Assembly (NCBI GenBank): GCA_007449985.2
Contig: VIIQ02000788.1
Location: 37,573-101,572, forward strand
Direction of reading: 5' to 3'
From: Desmodesmus armatus
Lineage: Eukaryota; Chlorophyta; Chlorophyceae; Sphaeropleales; Scenedesmaceae
DNA: 64,000 nucleotides
Below are positions 46,574-59,000 of the stretch, in pieces. The first letter of the stretch is position 1. Each line of letters begins with the position of its first letter. Below the pieces are notes generated by a model. It was given only the letters and a program-made list of their open reading frames with translations. It ran no database searches and was not told the origin of the DNA. Position numbers and translations under genes: made by a program.

Positions 46574-48628
46574 GGGGTGAGGGTGTGCAGGAGCAGCGGG
46601 GCAGGAGGGGGACAATGCTGCACAGCAGCAGCAGCAGCAGGGGATTGGAGGGGGGCAGCAAGGAGGTGCTGTCAGCAGCCAGACTGGTGGGGTCGCAACA
46701 GCCACAGGCAGCCCCTGTGAAACAGCAGCAGTGGGACCAGCAGCAGCAGCAGCAGCGGAAGGTGGCGGTGAGGGTTTCTCAGCTGCTGAAAAGGGTGTCA
46801 AGAGAGGCAGGGGCCGGCCAAAGGCCAGCAGCTCAAAATCCAGCAGCAGCAGCAGCAGCAGCAGCGAGCCCTCAGCAGAGTTAGTCATCGAGCCTGATGC
46901 TTTGTATCAGCTGACAATGCAGCTGCCTGACGGGTCCAGCCATGTGGTAGGGTCTCTGAGAGATGCACTGCTGCTAGCTTTGCAGTGTGACCCCCTGCTG
47001 CGGCAGCAGCAGCAGCAGCAGCAGTGGGGTGACTCGAGTGACACCAACCTGGTGTCACCCGATGCGGCTGCTCCCAGTGGCTTGGTTAATGGTACTGACG
47101 GCGGTCACGGCACCACCAGCAGCAGCAGCAGCAGCAGCAGCGGTGGCGGCGGCAGCGACGGCTGGAGCAGCAGCAGCAGCAGCAGCAAGCAGCCTGCCCC
47201 GTTGCCTCTTGCTGCTGCGTTGACCAGGGCTGAGGGTGTTGCTAGTGGTCTAGCCAGGAGTGGAGCTGCCTTCCTGACCCGCAGCCATCTAGTGCGGCTG
47301 TGCAGCATGGTGGGGGGCTGGAGGGTACCCATGAAGAGCTGCGTGCAACACCCATGCATGCCTGCTGGTAAGCTACGGGGGGGGGGGGGGGTTGCTGTGT
47401 GTTAAGCACGTAGAATACATGTGTAGCGTACTATAATAGTCACAAATAAGCAAGGTATGAGGCACACAAAGTCCAACGAGGATGGGAAACCGGGTGTGTA
47501 GCAGCATGATCATAAGACCTTGCCCAGCTTACCATGTAAGGGAATCGTTCACCTGATTAAGAAGATGTGCTCACGACATCACCTGTAGCACTCCTCCGGA
47601 ACGGAGAGCCTGTTGAGCTGCTGTCTACTGCTAATCCACAGTAGCTGTTGCTGTAGAGATCATACGACTGTACAAATGATTCCGAGACTGCTTGAGGGGC
47701 CACTACCCTGTGTGTGTGGGGGGGGGGAGGGGGGCTTGTAGGGAGGCGCAAGCAGGGGGGGAGCAAGGTGTGGGGAATGAAGCTGAGCGTGTTGTTGAAG
47801 GGTGAGCCAGGGATGAATATCGTGCAGCATGGTGGGGGGCTGGAGGGTGCCTATGAAGATCTGTGTGCAACACCCATGCATGCCTGCTGGTAAGTGGCGG
47901 GGGAGGGGGGAGGAGGGTGGTGGGGTGTGTGTACTAGTATGTAAGGGGGAGGGGGCTTGTAGAGGCGTGCAAACAGGGGGCGAAAAAGGGTCGGGGGGGG
48001 GGGGTGGAGCATGTTGCTGAGGGGCTAGGCAGGGGTAGGTCTGTGCAGCATGGTGGGGGGCTGGAGGGTGCCAATGAAGAGCTGCGTGCAACACCCATGC
48101 ATGCCTGCTGGTAAGCTACGGGGAGAGGGGGGTGATGATGATGTGTGTGTGTGTGGGGGGGGGGGGGGGGAGCACTTGTTGGGGCGTGCACACCGGGGGC
48201 AGAAGAGGGTGTGGGAGGGAGTTGAGCATGATGTTAGAGAGGGGCTGGCGAGGGGGAGGGCTTGTGCAGCATGGTGGGGGGCTGGAGGGTGCCAATGACG
48301 AGCTGTGTGCAACACCCATGCATGCCTGCTGGTGCATAAGGAGGGGGGGGGGTGCATGGGCGATACGGGGCGATAGGGGATGGAGGGGGAGGGGCTCAGC
48401 ATTTATTAGGCATACAGAGGTAGGGAGGACCTCAACTGATAGGTACATGCTTGCTGCTGTAGGTATCTTCCTGGTGTACGATATCTGACAGAAGGATCAG
48501 GGGAGTCAGCTGCAGGTTTTTGTGCGATTGTTGGCATGCGTACAATCGTTGAAAGGTGTCTGTTGAAAGCTGCAAGCGGACATTCTTAGCATTGCTGTGC
48601 GTGCTGCTGCCGCCGCTGCCGCTGCTGC

Positions 48629-48721
<93 letters not shown>

Positions 48722-51176
48722 AGGTCAGCGTCAACTTGAGCAGCTGCGTGAGGCGGGCTTACCAGCCAACAGGAAGTACACTGGATTCGATGCACACAGG
48801 TGAACAAGGGGGGGGGGGTGATTCAGCAGGAAAGGAGGGAAAGGGGGATGATGTAGAGGGGGAGCGGGCGAGGGGGGGGAGGGAGGGAGGTTGGAGGTTG
48901 GGAGGTGGGAGGGGGTGATGTGGAGGGGGGGCCCAAACCGGGTTCATGTGGAGGGGGAGGGGGGTGAGGTAAATTGAAAAGGTGAAGCAAAGGGATAAGG
49001 GCAGTGATGTGGCCAGAGAGAGCAGGCAGCATGTTGAAGCCAGGCGGGGAAGGTGTTGGGCTGCACAGAGGTGCATCAGCGGGGTGGTGAAAGCAGTGTA
49101 GGGGTTGAGGGCATGAGGGGGTCTGGATGGGAAAGGAGCATGGTGGAGGCTCCGTCAATGACTGATGTTGATGAGTTTATTCAAATTCTCATAGCAGTAT
49201 CTTTGCCTGACTTGTTTTCTTATGCTTACATGCTGTTGGGCGTAGCGCTCTCACGTGAACTCCTGGAATCAAATTCACGTCCAAACTGTATGTTTGGCAG
49301 TAAGGCTGCTGTAGCAGTGCTGCTGAGAGTGAATGTTGCAGTTTGTGTTGTACCGTATAAGTGTGCTGAGCATCCCTTGCAAGGGGCAGAATACCAAATC
49401 CGCTGCCCGTCCATGGCAGACCGAAGAAATGGCTCTGCCCCACATCAAACTCCGTCACGCCTGCACCAGCCACACTCACATGGCTGCATGCACTTTCTAC
49501 AGGCTTGCTTACACGCCCACACTCATTGCTTGCACTAGTCGCTGCTGCTTATTTTCCCACTGCTGCTTGCATTGGTTTCGGCAGCACTGACACCCCTACT
49601 CAACCCAACCTTCAAATCCGACGTGCCTGGTCCTCTCCTGCCTCTCCTCCCTATCCCCCAAACAAAACGTCCACAGGGAGCTGTTGCGGCACCAGACGAC
49701 CAAGGCCTCCTGAGCAGCCCGCCACCCCCAGCCAGTTGGCGGGCTGCTCAGGACGGAAGCCAGCTGGCGCGCACTGACGAGCTCAACCTGCCCCTGGCAA
49801 TGCATCACTCCTCACGCAGCACAAACCGTAACGGCACAACTGACACCGACACCCCTACTCAAAGTATTGTTGCTTTGGCTCAACACGCTTGTCTCTCCCT
49901 TGCTTGCAACCCCCCTCCCCCCTCCCCTCCCCCCATGCGTCCACAGGGAGCTGTTGCGGCACCAGAAGACTCACGGTCTGCCTGAGCAGCTCGCCACCCC
50001 AGCCAGCTGGCTATTTGGCTGCAATCACAAGCTCAACCTTCCCCTGGCTAATGGCATTCCTCACGTAGCGATACCACTGACACCCCTCCTCAACCACTCC
50101 CCGTTACTTCAGCTGGACACCTCATCCTCCCCTGCCCCCCTCCCCCCTCCCCCTCTCCCCCCCCCCCCCCCCATGCAAGGTGCTGTTGCGGCACCAGAAG
50201 ACCCACGGCCTGCCTGAGCAACCCGCTACCCCAAGTCAGCTGGCGCGCATTCGTGAGCTCAACCTGCCACTGGCCAAGGCAACACTCCTCACGCAGCACC
50301 TACTGTAGCGGAACCACGGACACCCCCCCTTGCTCAATGTTGACACGCGCGGCCCTCCCCTGTCTGTGTTTTCCCTATCTCCCCCCCCCCCTTAATGCGT
50401 CTACAGGGAGCTGTTGCGGCACCAGAAGACCCACGGCCTGCCTGAGCAGCCCGCTACCCCAAGTCAGCTGGCGCGCATTCGTGAGCTCAACCTGCTCCTG
50501 GGCGCAGCTGACGCAGCACGGCTCACACATCCGCAGGTGAGAAGCACATCTGGCAGCAAATCTGGCTTGACAGGACGGGACGGTGGGGGTGTTTGGTTGT
50601 GGTGGTGGACGGATGCATGTAGACCCACAGCATGCAGATGCAGATGCTGCTGCTGCTTATGCTGGCTGCATGCCCGACCATTATGGATCATCACTGAGTA
50701 GAAGGAGCACATCTCGTTGCGCCTAGTGTGCCCCTGGGCGCAGCAGATGCAGCACGGCTCACACACGCGCAGGTGGGAAGCAGCACAGCTGCAAACGGGG
50801 CAGTATGCTGTGTTGGCATGGAAGGAACTGGTGTCTTGGTTGCAGTGGAGGAAACGTGCATGTAGAGCAAAAGTTTGGCGATGCTAGTGTATAGGCTGAT
50901 CGTTGATAGCGGTGGCTGAAAGCACGTCATCTTGTCTGGGCTGCGCCTACAATGCACTGCTGCTGCTGCTGCTGCTGCTGCTGATGATGCTATGCATGCT
51001 GTCGTAACCATGTGCAGGCCAAGGCGGTGTTGTACCGGGCTCATATCGCGACGGAGCAGAGCGTGATTGACTCGGCGAAAGCTGAGCAGGAGGATCGTCG
51101 CAAGTCGAAGTCAGCCTGGCGCTACTCCCCTGCACCGGCGCAGATGCGCAAGAAGGACTATCACGGGCAGCACTAG
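42268..51176 (+). CDS. Large nuclear-type protein: helicase-like region lacking catalytic motifs plus AT-hook
   Basis: Exons 42268-42378, 42647-45154, 45494-45682, 46021-47367, 48724-48799, 50407-50536 and 51018-51176 join in phase. Exon 2 resembles an SF2 helicase core: LQPYQQAAIDAV (about 43173), then LLLQLPPSAAVNQI where Walker A should be, LAVYEDGF where DExD/H should be, VTLSSRSW near motif III, KALVYACGQQHARDLAVAL (about 44182) and RVLVASSSC near motif V. No GKT, DEAD or arginine-finger motif remains. Exon 4 carries the AT-hook KRGRGRPKA (46800-46826), but in a frame shifted relative to the exon start; a small intron between GTGAGG at 46577 and an AG near 46720, or an indel in CAG repeats, would explain this. 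The C-terminal exons read ELLRHQKTHGLPEQ, then AKAVLYRAHIATEQSV, and end basic (AQMRKKDYHGQH). Poly-Q, -A and -S runs are common. A chromatin role is plausible; the family is not recognised. Confidence 0.6.
45839..45870 (+). repeat. Decayed copy of the start of AT-hook gene exon 4
   Basis: CACAG followed by GTGCTGCGCAAGCC is a short copy of the acceptor and first codons (VLRKP) of the exon at 46021. It continues as LHSS and has no donor. Confidence 0.6.
47301..48335 (+). repeat. Four tandem copies of an exon end with its donor and intron
   Basis: A segment reading MVGGWRVPMKSCVQHPCMPA occurs in the real exon (ending 47367) and again starting near 47823, 48043 and 48264. Spacings are 521, 220 and 221 bp. 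Copies 2 and 3 keep both an upstream GTGCAG and the donor CTG-GTAAG; in copy 4 the donor has become GTGCAT. The intervening G-rich intron is duplicated too. Confidence 0.85.
48631..48720 (+). repeat. Pure (CTG)30 ending exactly at a 3' splice site
   Basis: Thirty uninterrupted CTG units are followed by CAG and then by the exon starting at 48724, whose phase fits the donor at 47367. The tract is preceded by interrupted CTG/CCG units from about 48601. On the minus strand this is a (CAG)30 tract. Confidence 0.9.
49677..50536 (+). repeat. Four tandem copies of an AT-hook gene exon
   Basis: Copies of the exon reading ELLRHQKTHGLPEQ begin at 49677, 49947, 50180 and 50407 (spacings 270, 233, 227 bp). 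Copy 1 has a frame-breaking change and a TGA, copy 2 stays open but diverges after PEQLATP, copy 3 has lost the normal acceptor, and copy 4 alone has acceptor, full frame and the donor GTGAGA. A fragment of the exon end recurs at about 50732-50776. Confidence 0.85.
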
Positions 51177-51312
51177 GTTGAAAAAATTGTTGCAGGTTGT
51201 TGCAACTCGTATCGCTGTTTCATGCGAAGTCTGACGTCGGCTTCGTTGCTGCAGCTGAAAAGCTTCAAGTCGCGTGCATTGTGTTGCTGCGGGCCATGAA
51301 ATATCGTCAAGT

Positions 51313-51329
51313 TGTAAGTAAGTTTGTAA
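51313..51329 (+). promoter_or_regulatory. Two TGTAA polyadenylation motifs of the AT-hook gene
   Basis: TGTAA occurs at 51313 and 51325, about 140-150 nt after the stop at 51176. Confidence 0.55.
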
Positions 51330-51544
51330 AGTGCTACCCTTGGACCGAGATATGTCGTCGATGATCGCCATGAATCATCCCTTTCCCATGAAACTTGAGG
51401 AGACGTCATCGATGACGCGCACCTTGGACAGCGCAAATAATCAGCAATATAAGCAGGCTGCATTGCTTTCAGACACAAACGCTTTCGTTCAGTATCAGCA
51501 CGAGCAATACTCTTTGTTCAACACACTCGCTCGCGCTAATCAAC

Positions 51545-54142
51545 ATGGCATTCGCGCTCAACACCACCCTGTCGAGGTGCGCCTAGGGCCCTGCTGAAGC
51601 ACCGCAGCAGCTGCATCCGCTGCATCTGCTACCTTTGAGCTCCATTGCACACGCTGTCGTTGACACGTCAGACATCGCAATGCCCTACACTGTTGAATGC
51701 AGCCCTGCAGCATCTGCCAACCCCCTCATGCATGCCTCCACTGCACCCTCATTCACCATCACCTCCATCAACTCAGCCTCACTACTGTCATATACCCCTG
51801 ATGTTTACTTACTGCCATGCCACACTCTCTGCTCCCTGTGTGCAGGTCTGGCGTGCGCCCCAGCGTGTCCACCCCCCGGTCCCCTGCCCGCATGGTGGTT
51901 GTGGCATCCAGTGGGAAGGACAACATCTATCACGACCGTGAGACAACAAAGAGCCGCAAGAGCAACCCGTGAGTATGCTGGGGTTACTGCTGTCTTGGTG
52001 TAGTGCTGCTGCTGTGGGTGTTGTGTTGGCGTCGTGGGCATGGGTCCCATGCTGCGGCCTGAGGCTACCAGTCTGCACTTGCCATCTGAATGCAGCAGCG
52101 CTGACTCAGTGCAGGGCTGCAGCACTTTGGTGCAGGCGTGGCACAATGCGCGGCAGCACTTTGTGTGCCTGCTGCTTAGCCTGCCTAGCTGCAGCTCTCA
52201 AGCTACCTCCTGCTGCTCAGCCAACTGCCAGTTGCTTGGCAAGCAGCTTCCGAGCAGGAATGCAGCTCTGCAAGTCTACCAACCTAGAGCCTGTGTCACA
52301 GTGTCTGCTGCATATCCTGCAAGCATCCGCATTGGTGCCTGTGGCTAAGCTTTCGCTGTGCTGATCCATGCTGTGCTGTTCTACGCAGTGCCGGCACCAA
52401 GGACGCCGCTGTGAGGAAGCATGAGAAGGATGACCAGTACGAGTACCAGCAGGAGAGGTGAGCAGACAGGGAGCTGCTCTCGATTCAGCGTGAATTGGCA
52501 ATTTCAAACAATCCTTTTTCATAGGGCTTTTGATCAAAAGCTCAAAAAGAGAAATGAGGAGGCTGAATAATTAGCTAGGAGGTGATTGCAGGGGGGGGGG
52601 GGACTTTCATGACAAGAAGGGGCGAGGACCTGGGCACTGCCCTACTGGGGAGAAGGGCACACCAGGATCTTCCCTGGGGGATGAGTCAAATGGAGAGAGA
52701 CGAGGGTTGGGGACAGGGTGTTGTGGCGCACAAGCATGGCGCTCATCCAAAGCTGAATGCATGTGACTGTGAGCGCGGATCGGGTTGAGCCCAGTTCAGG
52801 CTGACAGCATGTGTGGCCTTGACTGGTGTCGCCACCGTCATGGTCAACAGTATATCATCGTTACTTACGAGTGCTGACAAGCGCCAAGCATGCATGTGAC
52901 TAGCAATGCTGCATGATGCACTGCGCTGTCTCTTGTGGTGTGCCTGCAGGCTTGAGTGGCGCCGCAAGAACCAGGACAAGGATGCAACACTGGAAGGTGT
53001 CGACCGCGTGGTGAGCAGGGGCTAGGGGGAGGGGGGGGGTAAGGGGGGGGGGGGTAGGTGGTGAGCAGGGGCGTAGGGTAGTAGGGGCGGGGTGACCTTG
53101 TAGTGGAAGGGCCGCCCCATCCACCGAGTGGACGGGGGTGGGGTGGGGGAGCCTTCCCTGTGCCTTATTCCCCGCGCCATGTTCCTTGCGCCATGTTCCT
53201 TGCGCCATGTTCCTTGCGCCATGTTCCTTGCATTTGCGCCATGTTCCTTGCGCCATGTCCCTTGCGCCATGTCCTTCCTAGGTAGCCCTGCTTCATGCAC
53301 ATGCTGTGCTTCAATCCTGCCAGGTGTCCAACACTCTGAGAGGTCAACAGAACAACTTGATGATCACAAAAACTCGATTCTTACTGAACAAATACTTTGT
53401 ATGTGTGTCTCTCCCTGCAGGAGCCCCCTGTGACCAACCTGGCTGGTGACATGTCTGCAGAGAGGCGTGGACCTGAGATGGACCATGTGAGTGAAATGAT
53501 GTTTCAGTTTTCTAGATCGCATCTTGGCGAGTGATGGGAGAAGTTCTCCCAGATCCCCCATGAGCCTTTAGCTCCCTTGAGGGTTGCACGGCGTCCCGTG
53601 CATTAACTGTACTGTACCAGGCGGTGAGACAGCAGCACACATGTTGCAGGCGACAAAACAACAGCACGCCGCCTGAGCACGCCGTGTATTATAGTAATGC
53701 TGGCAGTGCTGCATGATGTGACATTATTGAGTAGCATCAATAAGTCAAAACAGTCCCTGTTGAGTACCACTTGCATGCCCTGTCACCCGGAGGCTGGTGA
53801 CCAGCCAGTAATCTTCCGGATCATCCTTACTCTTTGAATTTGCTGGTGCGAACATGGAATGTAGCCAAGCCATTCTGCTGTGCAAGTCATTTGAGCATGG
53901 TGACACAGCATCTTGGTTGTTTGGTACACAAATAGTCACCACGATACTCAGTATCGGTATCTTTAAATAGATAGATACGGTAGATACGGTATCTTTCAGT
54001 ACAGCTTGCTGAGGTTGGCCATTCTCCCCCCCCCCCTCCCCAACAGGACTCTGCCCGCAAGCATGACAACCTGAAGGAGTTTGTGTCAGACATCAAGGAC
54101 AGCCTGCACCTTGGCAAGAAGCACAAGGAGGACGAGAAGTGA
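51545..54142 (+). CDS. Small charged protein with plastid-type transit peptide, unknown function
   Basis: Six exons with agreeing phases: 51545-51576, 51846-51968, 52389-52457, 52950-53010, 53421-53486 and 54047-54142; 148 aa. The first 33 residues (MAFALNTTLSRSGVRPSV then STPRSPARMVVVAS) are Ser/Thr/Arg-rich with a VVVAS cleavage-like site, as in algal chloroplast or mitochondrial leaders. The mature part is almost entirely hydrophilic, rich in Lys, Glu, Asp and Arg (ETTKSRKSNP, RKHEKDDQYEYQQERLEWRR, LHLGKKHKEDEK) and probably disordered or helical. No family is recognised; a LEA-like or regulatory plastid protein is possible but not shown. A TGTAA motif lies at 54547. Confidence 0.75.
53167..53276 (+). 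repeat. 14-bp tandem repeat
   Basis: About seven copies of CCTTGCGCCATGTT, one with a small insertion, in the intron after the fourth exon of the small plastid-type protein gene. Confidence 0.85.
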
Positions 54143-56009
54143 ATGTGAACTTCACCGTGAAGCCATGACGTGATTCGTGAATTCGACAGTGAAGTGAAGA
54201 AGCAGGTGAAAACAAGTGACGGGCTGTGTTGTTTTGGAGGGTCGTGTGAAGTGCAAAACACAGTGCGCACAACATATGCAGCTGAAAGATACTGTAGTAT
54301 CAGAGAACAGTGCTGTGCTATTGGAGAAGTGATGTTCGTGCATTTTTGTGCGTTGACAGTTGTGATGGTTGGTAACACTTGGGATGTATAATATCATCCC
54401 TGTCCCAAGTGGAGTGTGGGCCAGTTTTTTGGGCTGAGGTGGATCGTGCCATGGCATTGCCAGCGCATGCTGTTTGCAGTTGTTTCATGTGTGCAAAATG
54501 CCTGCGGATCCCTGTCATGCAGTTGATTATTGATGTGACAGCGGTGTGTAACAAAGCAAGCAAGCGGTTTGAGCCATGCCTTTTACTGATGCCTTGTGAA
54601 AATTCTCCATCTGCAATGATACATGCAACATTGAACCTGACGGAAGATACTATTTTTCCTCACTGAAATTACCCATGGACATCACACTTTATCATCCTGT
54701 ACTACACGATCTTGCTGCAGCACATGCACAGCACGATGATAGCTGTGTGAAAGGAAGGTGCAACACTCACGATCCATACACTTAGTAAGCTTGCATGAAT
54801 CCAAGTACTCCATCTGTCGACACATATCAACAATACACTGTTCCAAGGTGGCAGCCACCTGGGGGGGGGGGGGAGTTTTATCACCACTGGGCAATACTCT
54901 ACTCAACATCCGAAGACAAATGCAATCAATATGTGCATGCAACACAATCAACTGCCCCCAGCCCCCTGCAGCCAGGGCTGCTGCCTTATTCAGCCTTGGG
55001 ACCTGCATTGTAGGCTGCATTCAGCTTTGCCGGACTGCAGGAATGGTTGAATACCCCCAATCAGGCTGGTGAAAGCATCAGCAACCACTGCCTGACACAC
55101 ATGTGCTGCTGAGATGTATGCATGTACCCAAATAGTGTATCCGATAGTTTCAACGCAGGCATCAACACACATGCTCCTTCACCTGCCAGGAGGGCCGGAT
55201 TGGTGCAGGTTGTAGGTTGTCACAACTACTGCACAACCTAACACACCTCAAGGCAAACTGCATGGCACTGTTCTGTTGTGACAACACTACAAATACACTA
55301 CAGGAAACCTTGCTACCTCCCCGGTTCCGGGCACTGCCTTACAAATACACTACCCCATGGGCCCCTGCAGCCAGCTGGCTTCCTTGGGGGTGGCACGACT
55401 TTGCCGTGCTAAGCACTGCAACTAAACTGCAACAGTACAGTACAGGTGTTGGAAGCATAGTCCCAACCTTGGCACTAGTCAGCAAGCCAAGGGCTCATGA
55501 GGGTGCCAGCAAAGATGGCTAGCCTGGTAACTGTAACTGTAATCTTGACTACAGCAGGAGCCACCTGCGGCAGTTTGCTGCCCCACACTGGCACTGCACT
55601 CGCCCACGACCTGCTGCAGCACCCAAACTGCTGCCGTTGGGAGCCCTGCTGCTGCTGCTGCTGCCGAGTCGCTGCCGCCACTTCCTGCTGCTGCTGCTGC
55701 TGGGTCTGACTGCGCTGCTTGTTGCAGCTGTGGCGGCTCCTGCACACAGTACAACCAGCGAGTGTAGCTGTCAGGGTCGAGCAAGGCAAGCGCTACTTCT
55801 ACTACTGGCAAGCTACGTTGACATCTCTTACAATACTGCATTTACCCCAAACATCACTGCATCACGCCGACAAGACAGCAACCCGTGCGTGGCATCACAG
55901 CTTCCTCCAGTAATGGGCCCATCAGCATGCACTACCACTGCTTGTGCTCCACCTCTCGCCCCTCCCCCTCCCCCTCCCCAACCCCCCTCCAGCCCCCCCC
56001 CCCCCCCAC
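54143..56009. other. 3' flank of two converging genes
   Basis: Contains the TGTAA at 54547 of the + strand gene. On the minus strand an exon-like piece with acceptor CCCCAG and reading VAATLEQCIVDMCRQMEYLD lies at about 54860-54776, ending in a possible donor GTGAGT. Another Gln-rich frame covers about 55790-55475. Either could be a 3' exon of the SUVH gene or a separate small gene. I did not find a clear post-SET motif. Confidence 0.35.
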
Positions 56010-59000
56010 CTGATACTGGTAGTCGAAGGTGAGCTCAGTGAATGCAGGTATGTCCCGCTGGGCCACAACTGCAACGTAGTACAACATGTGGCTCCTGCGG
56101 GACAATGGGCGTTGTGAAGGGCGGGGTGGCAGTGCTTTTAGTTGGAGGGGGGAGGGGTATTGCATCGACCTCCCCTGGAGGGAGATGGGGATGCGGCGGT
56201 CCTTCACCCCCAGGAGAAGCAGTAAGTCACAACACGGGTGAAAAATCGGCGTTGCCAGACAAGGCTGCGCAATTTCCGTTTCAAAACATGGTTAATAATG
56301 TTGTCAAACCTTGCTGAAAGACTGCCGATGCCAATCTGTGCGGACCTGAAATGGTTAGAGACAGCCTGACATCCGTTCCCAAATCCCGCATGACAAAACT
56401 CTTAAAATTTGCCGCAGATCATTTTCCACCGACCAAAATGTCCACCAAAACCCGCCCTGCGAAAGCCTCTGGCCTAGCAGTACAAATCCCAAGATGCGAT
56501 CCTGACTACCCGTGCCCTGCTGCCGATGTTCAATTATCGCCTGTGTAATGTTGAAAAAAGGCCAGCACTGTCGTAAGGCATGCTGGCTGGGGGATGACGT
56601 GATGATGTACATTGACCATGGATGCCCTGGCAAGTAGGCTACAGAGATGTGAACGTTCTAAAATGCGGCGCAACCACTAGAACGCCCGTCAGCAGGGGCC
56701 AAGTGTCACACACTGTCAAGTGTCACATTTGGATCTGCTGATCTTTTCACACCCTTTGGCGTTGGCAAGTGCAGCAGTGTAGTATTCAATCGCAAGCCAT
56801 AGGTTAAGCTTGTGGAACTTGCAAATGAAACGGCAGCAGCCATGCTCCTGTGGGTCCTGAGGCTTCCGAATCAGTGATCACCTTGTGGCAATGCCAACAG
56901 GGGTTTCCCGCACGCACGCTGCTGCACGCAAGCTACGTGGCGTTCACAATCAACATTACGGTATACACAGTCCGTGCAGGGAGCGGTAAAGTTGAAACGT
57001 GAACGAACTGTGGTGCTACTGCTTGGGGGGGGGGGGTCCCCACATACTTGTATATGTGCTGTTGCTGTCTGCAGTTTGTGCCTCCCTGTCAGCAGATGGT
57101 GCCAAACAACGTCAAATTTGCCTGCCACACAATCATATTGAATCAAACAACCAACACCTGCAAACTCTACACAGCACCAGCTTGGCTATAAGGAGGTCGA
57201 TGCAGTACTGTCGCCTCTGGCGCCAGCCGTTCTATGGATGTTGCCTGTCGTTTTGATGGGGGGAGGGAGTAAAAGGACTTGAGGCCAACAAAAGCAACTG
57301 GATAAGGAGCGGGGCCCACAACTGCAGCGTAGTACAACATGTGGCTCCTGCAGGACAGAGGGAAGGTGAAGAAACCCTAAACCCTAACCCTTAACCCTAG
57401 AGCGTGTAACAACGAATGTTGGTCTGGTTGGCAGACTGCAGCTCTTTGGGTGCAGGGCCTGGAGGGAGGGGGGAGGGGGCAGGTGTGTACAAGAACAAGG
57501 CGGGAGCAGCCTCTTCACCAGCCCCTGCCATTAGGCCTTGTCCTCACCCCTGCCTCTTTTACACCCCCCCCCCTCCTCTTGCTGCCCCAAGTTACCCCCC
57601 CCCCCTGCCACACACAACACTTTCCTTATTGAGTAGAAAGCACGTTTTCCTGCAGGGCAATGCTGTCAACTCCCCACCCGACACCAATGCACTTCTGGGC
57701 AGGTTTGCACTTCTCGGCTGGCTTGCATTTCCCAGTAGGAGCATGCATGATAGTACATGTACTCACTCTGGTAAGACACGCCCCCCCCCCTCTTGTCACC
57801 CACACACGTTGCATTCCTCGCCACTACTGACTGCAAAAGGCAGTTTGGCTGTGGTTGATGAAGCGCCTCAACTTGCACCATACCCCTCCCCCTTCGCCCT
57901 CGCCCCCCTGTGCGGTTGCCCTCCCCTCCTAACCTCTCCACCAGCTACCCCCCCCCCCCCCCCAAACACACCTTGCATTCCTTGCCAGCACCGGCTGCAG
58001 GAGGCAGTTTGGCTCACAACTGTGGTTGATGAATCGGCCTACATTGCCTTGGTGGCTGGCATCCACCACCAGGTGCTGCCCACACTCGAAAAACTGCTGC
58101 CAGGGCGGGATGGAGCTGCCAGGATGTGAACCCGTGACCTCACCCTGCTGCTGCTTGCGTTTCCTGCTGGACTCCCCGCCCCCACCAGCTGCTGCTGCTG
58201 CTGCTGCTGCTGAAGTTGCGGCATTGGACGCATTGCCCTGCTGCTGCTGCTGTTGTGGGGGTGGCGGCGGTGGCAGAGCTGGACTTGCCCCCACCTGCTG
58301 CTGCTGCTGTCCTGAATTCTGCTGCTGCTGCTGCTCCTGGTGTTCGTCCAGTGCTGTCGCAAAGTGATCCAGGTTGAGCAGACACATATCAAGATCCTTC
58401 AACAGCTCAGCAGTGCTGCACAGCACAAAAAGCAAAGCACAGCACAGAGCACAGCATACCCAACGTGTCAGCACATCATGTGCTGTGAGTCACAGCACAC
58501 CTGATGTTGGTGTCAGTTAACAGCTGGCACACATCACAGCACAGCACAGCACAGCACGTGCGGCAGGACACCCTCTTGAGTTGTACGTTCCTTGCCACAA
58601 CGAAAGGACAGATTGCAGCAGCAGCAGCAGCAGCACTGCCAAGGCTCTTATGGGCTGGCACCCACCAAAGCATTCGGCTGCAGTATGCGCCCCATGGCTA
58701 CTGATATACCGACTGTTACTGTATTAGTACCCTTACACCAACTGTTAGTACCGTACTAACCACTGATTGGTACCCCTGATGTGCCCTACCTGTCAGTGAC
58801 GACCGACCCAATGTATGCACACAGCACCGCCCCCACTGGAATGTCCACAGCACACCGCACACCCCAGCCCTTGGACTGAGTCTTGAACACCTGGCGCAGC
58901 ACGGCACAAGGTGAAGGTGGTGGGTACCACAGCACAGCACAGCACAGCATCTGTTAAGCTAGTACAGCACACGACAGTCAAACACAAAGCACAACCGTGC

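Noticed and set aside
48600..48803. Long poly-Leu, poly-Ala or poly-Gln proteins over the CTG tract
   Set aside because: The tract ends in a CAG acceptor and the following exon joins in phase to the donor at 47367, so the tract is best read as intron.
55690..55800. Cys-rich ECSCQGRAR reading as a post-SET motif
   Set aside because: It reads on the + strand, opposite to the SUVH gene, so it cannot be its post-SET.
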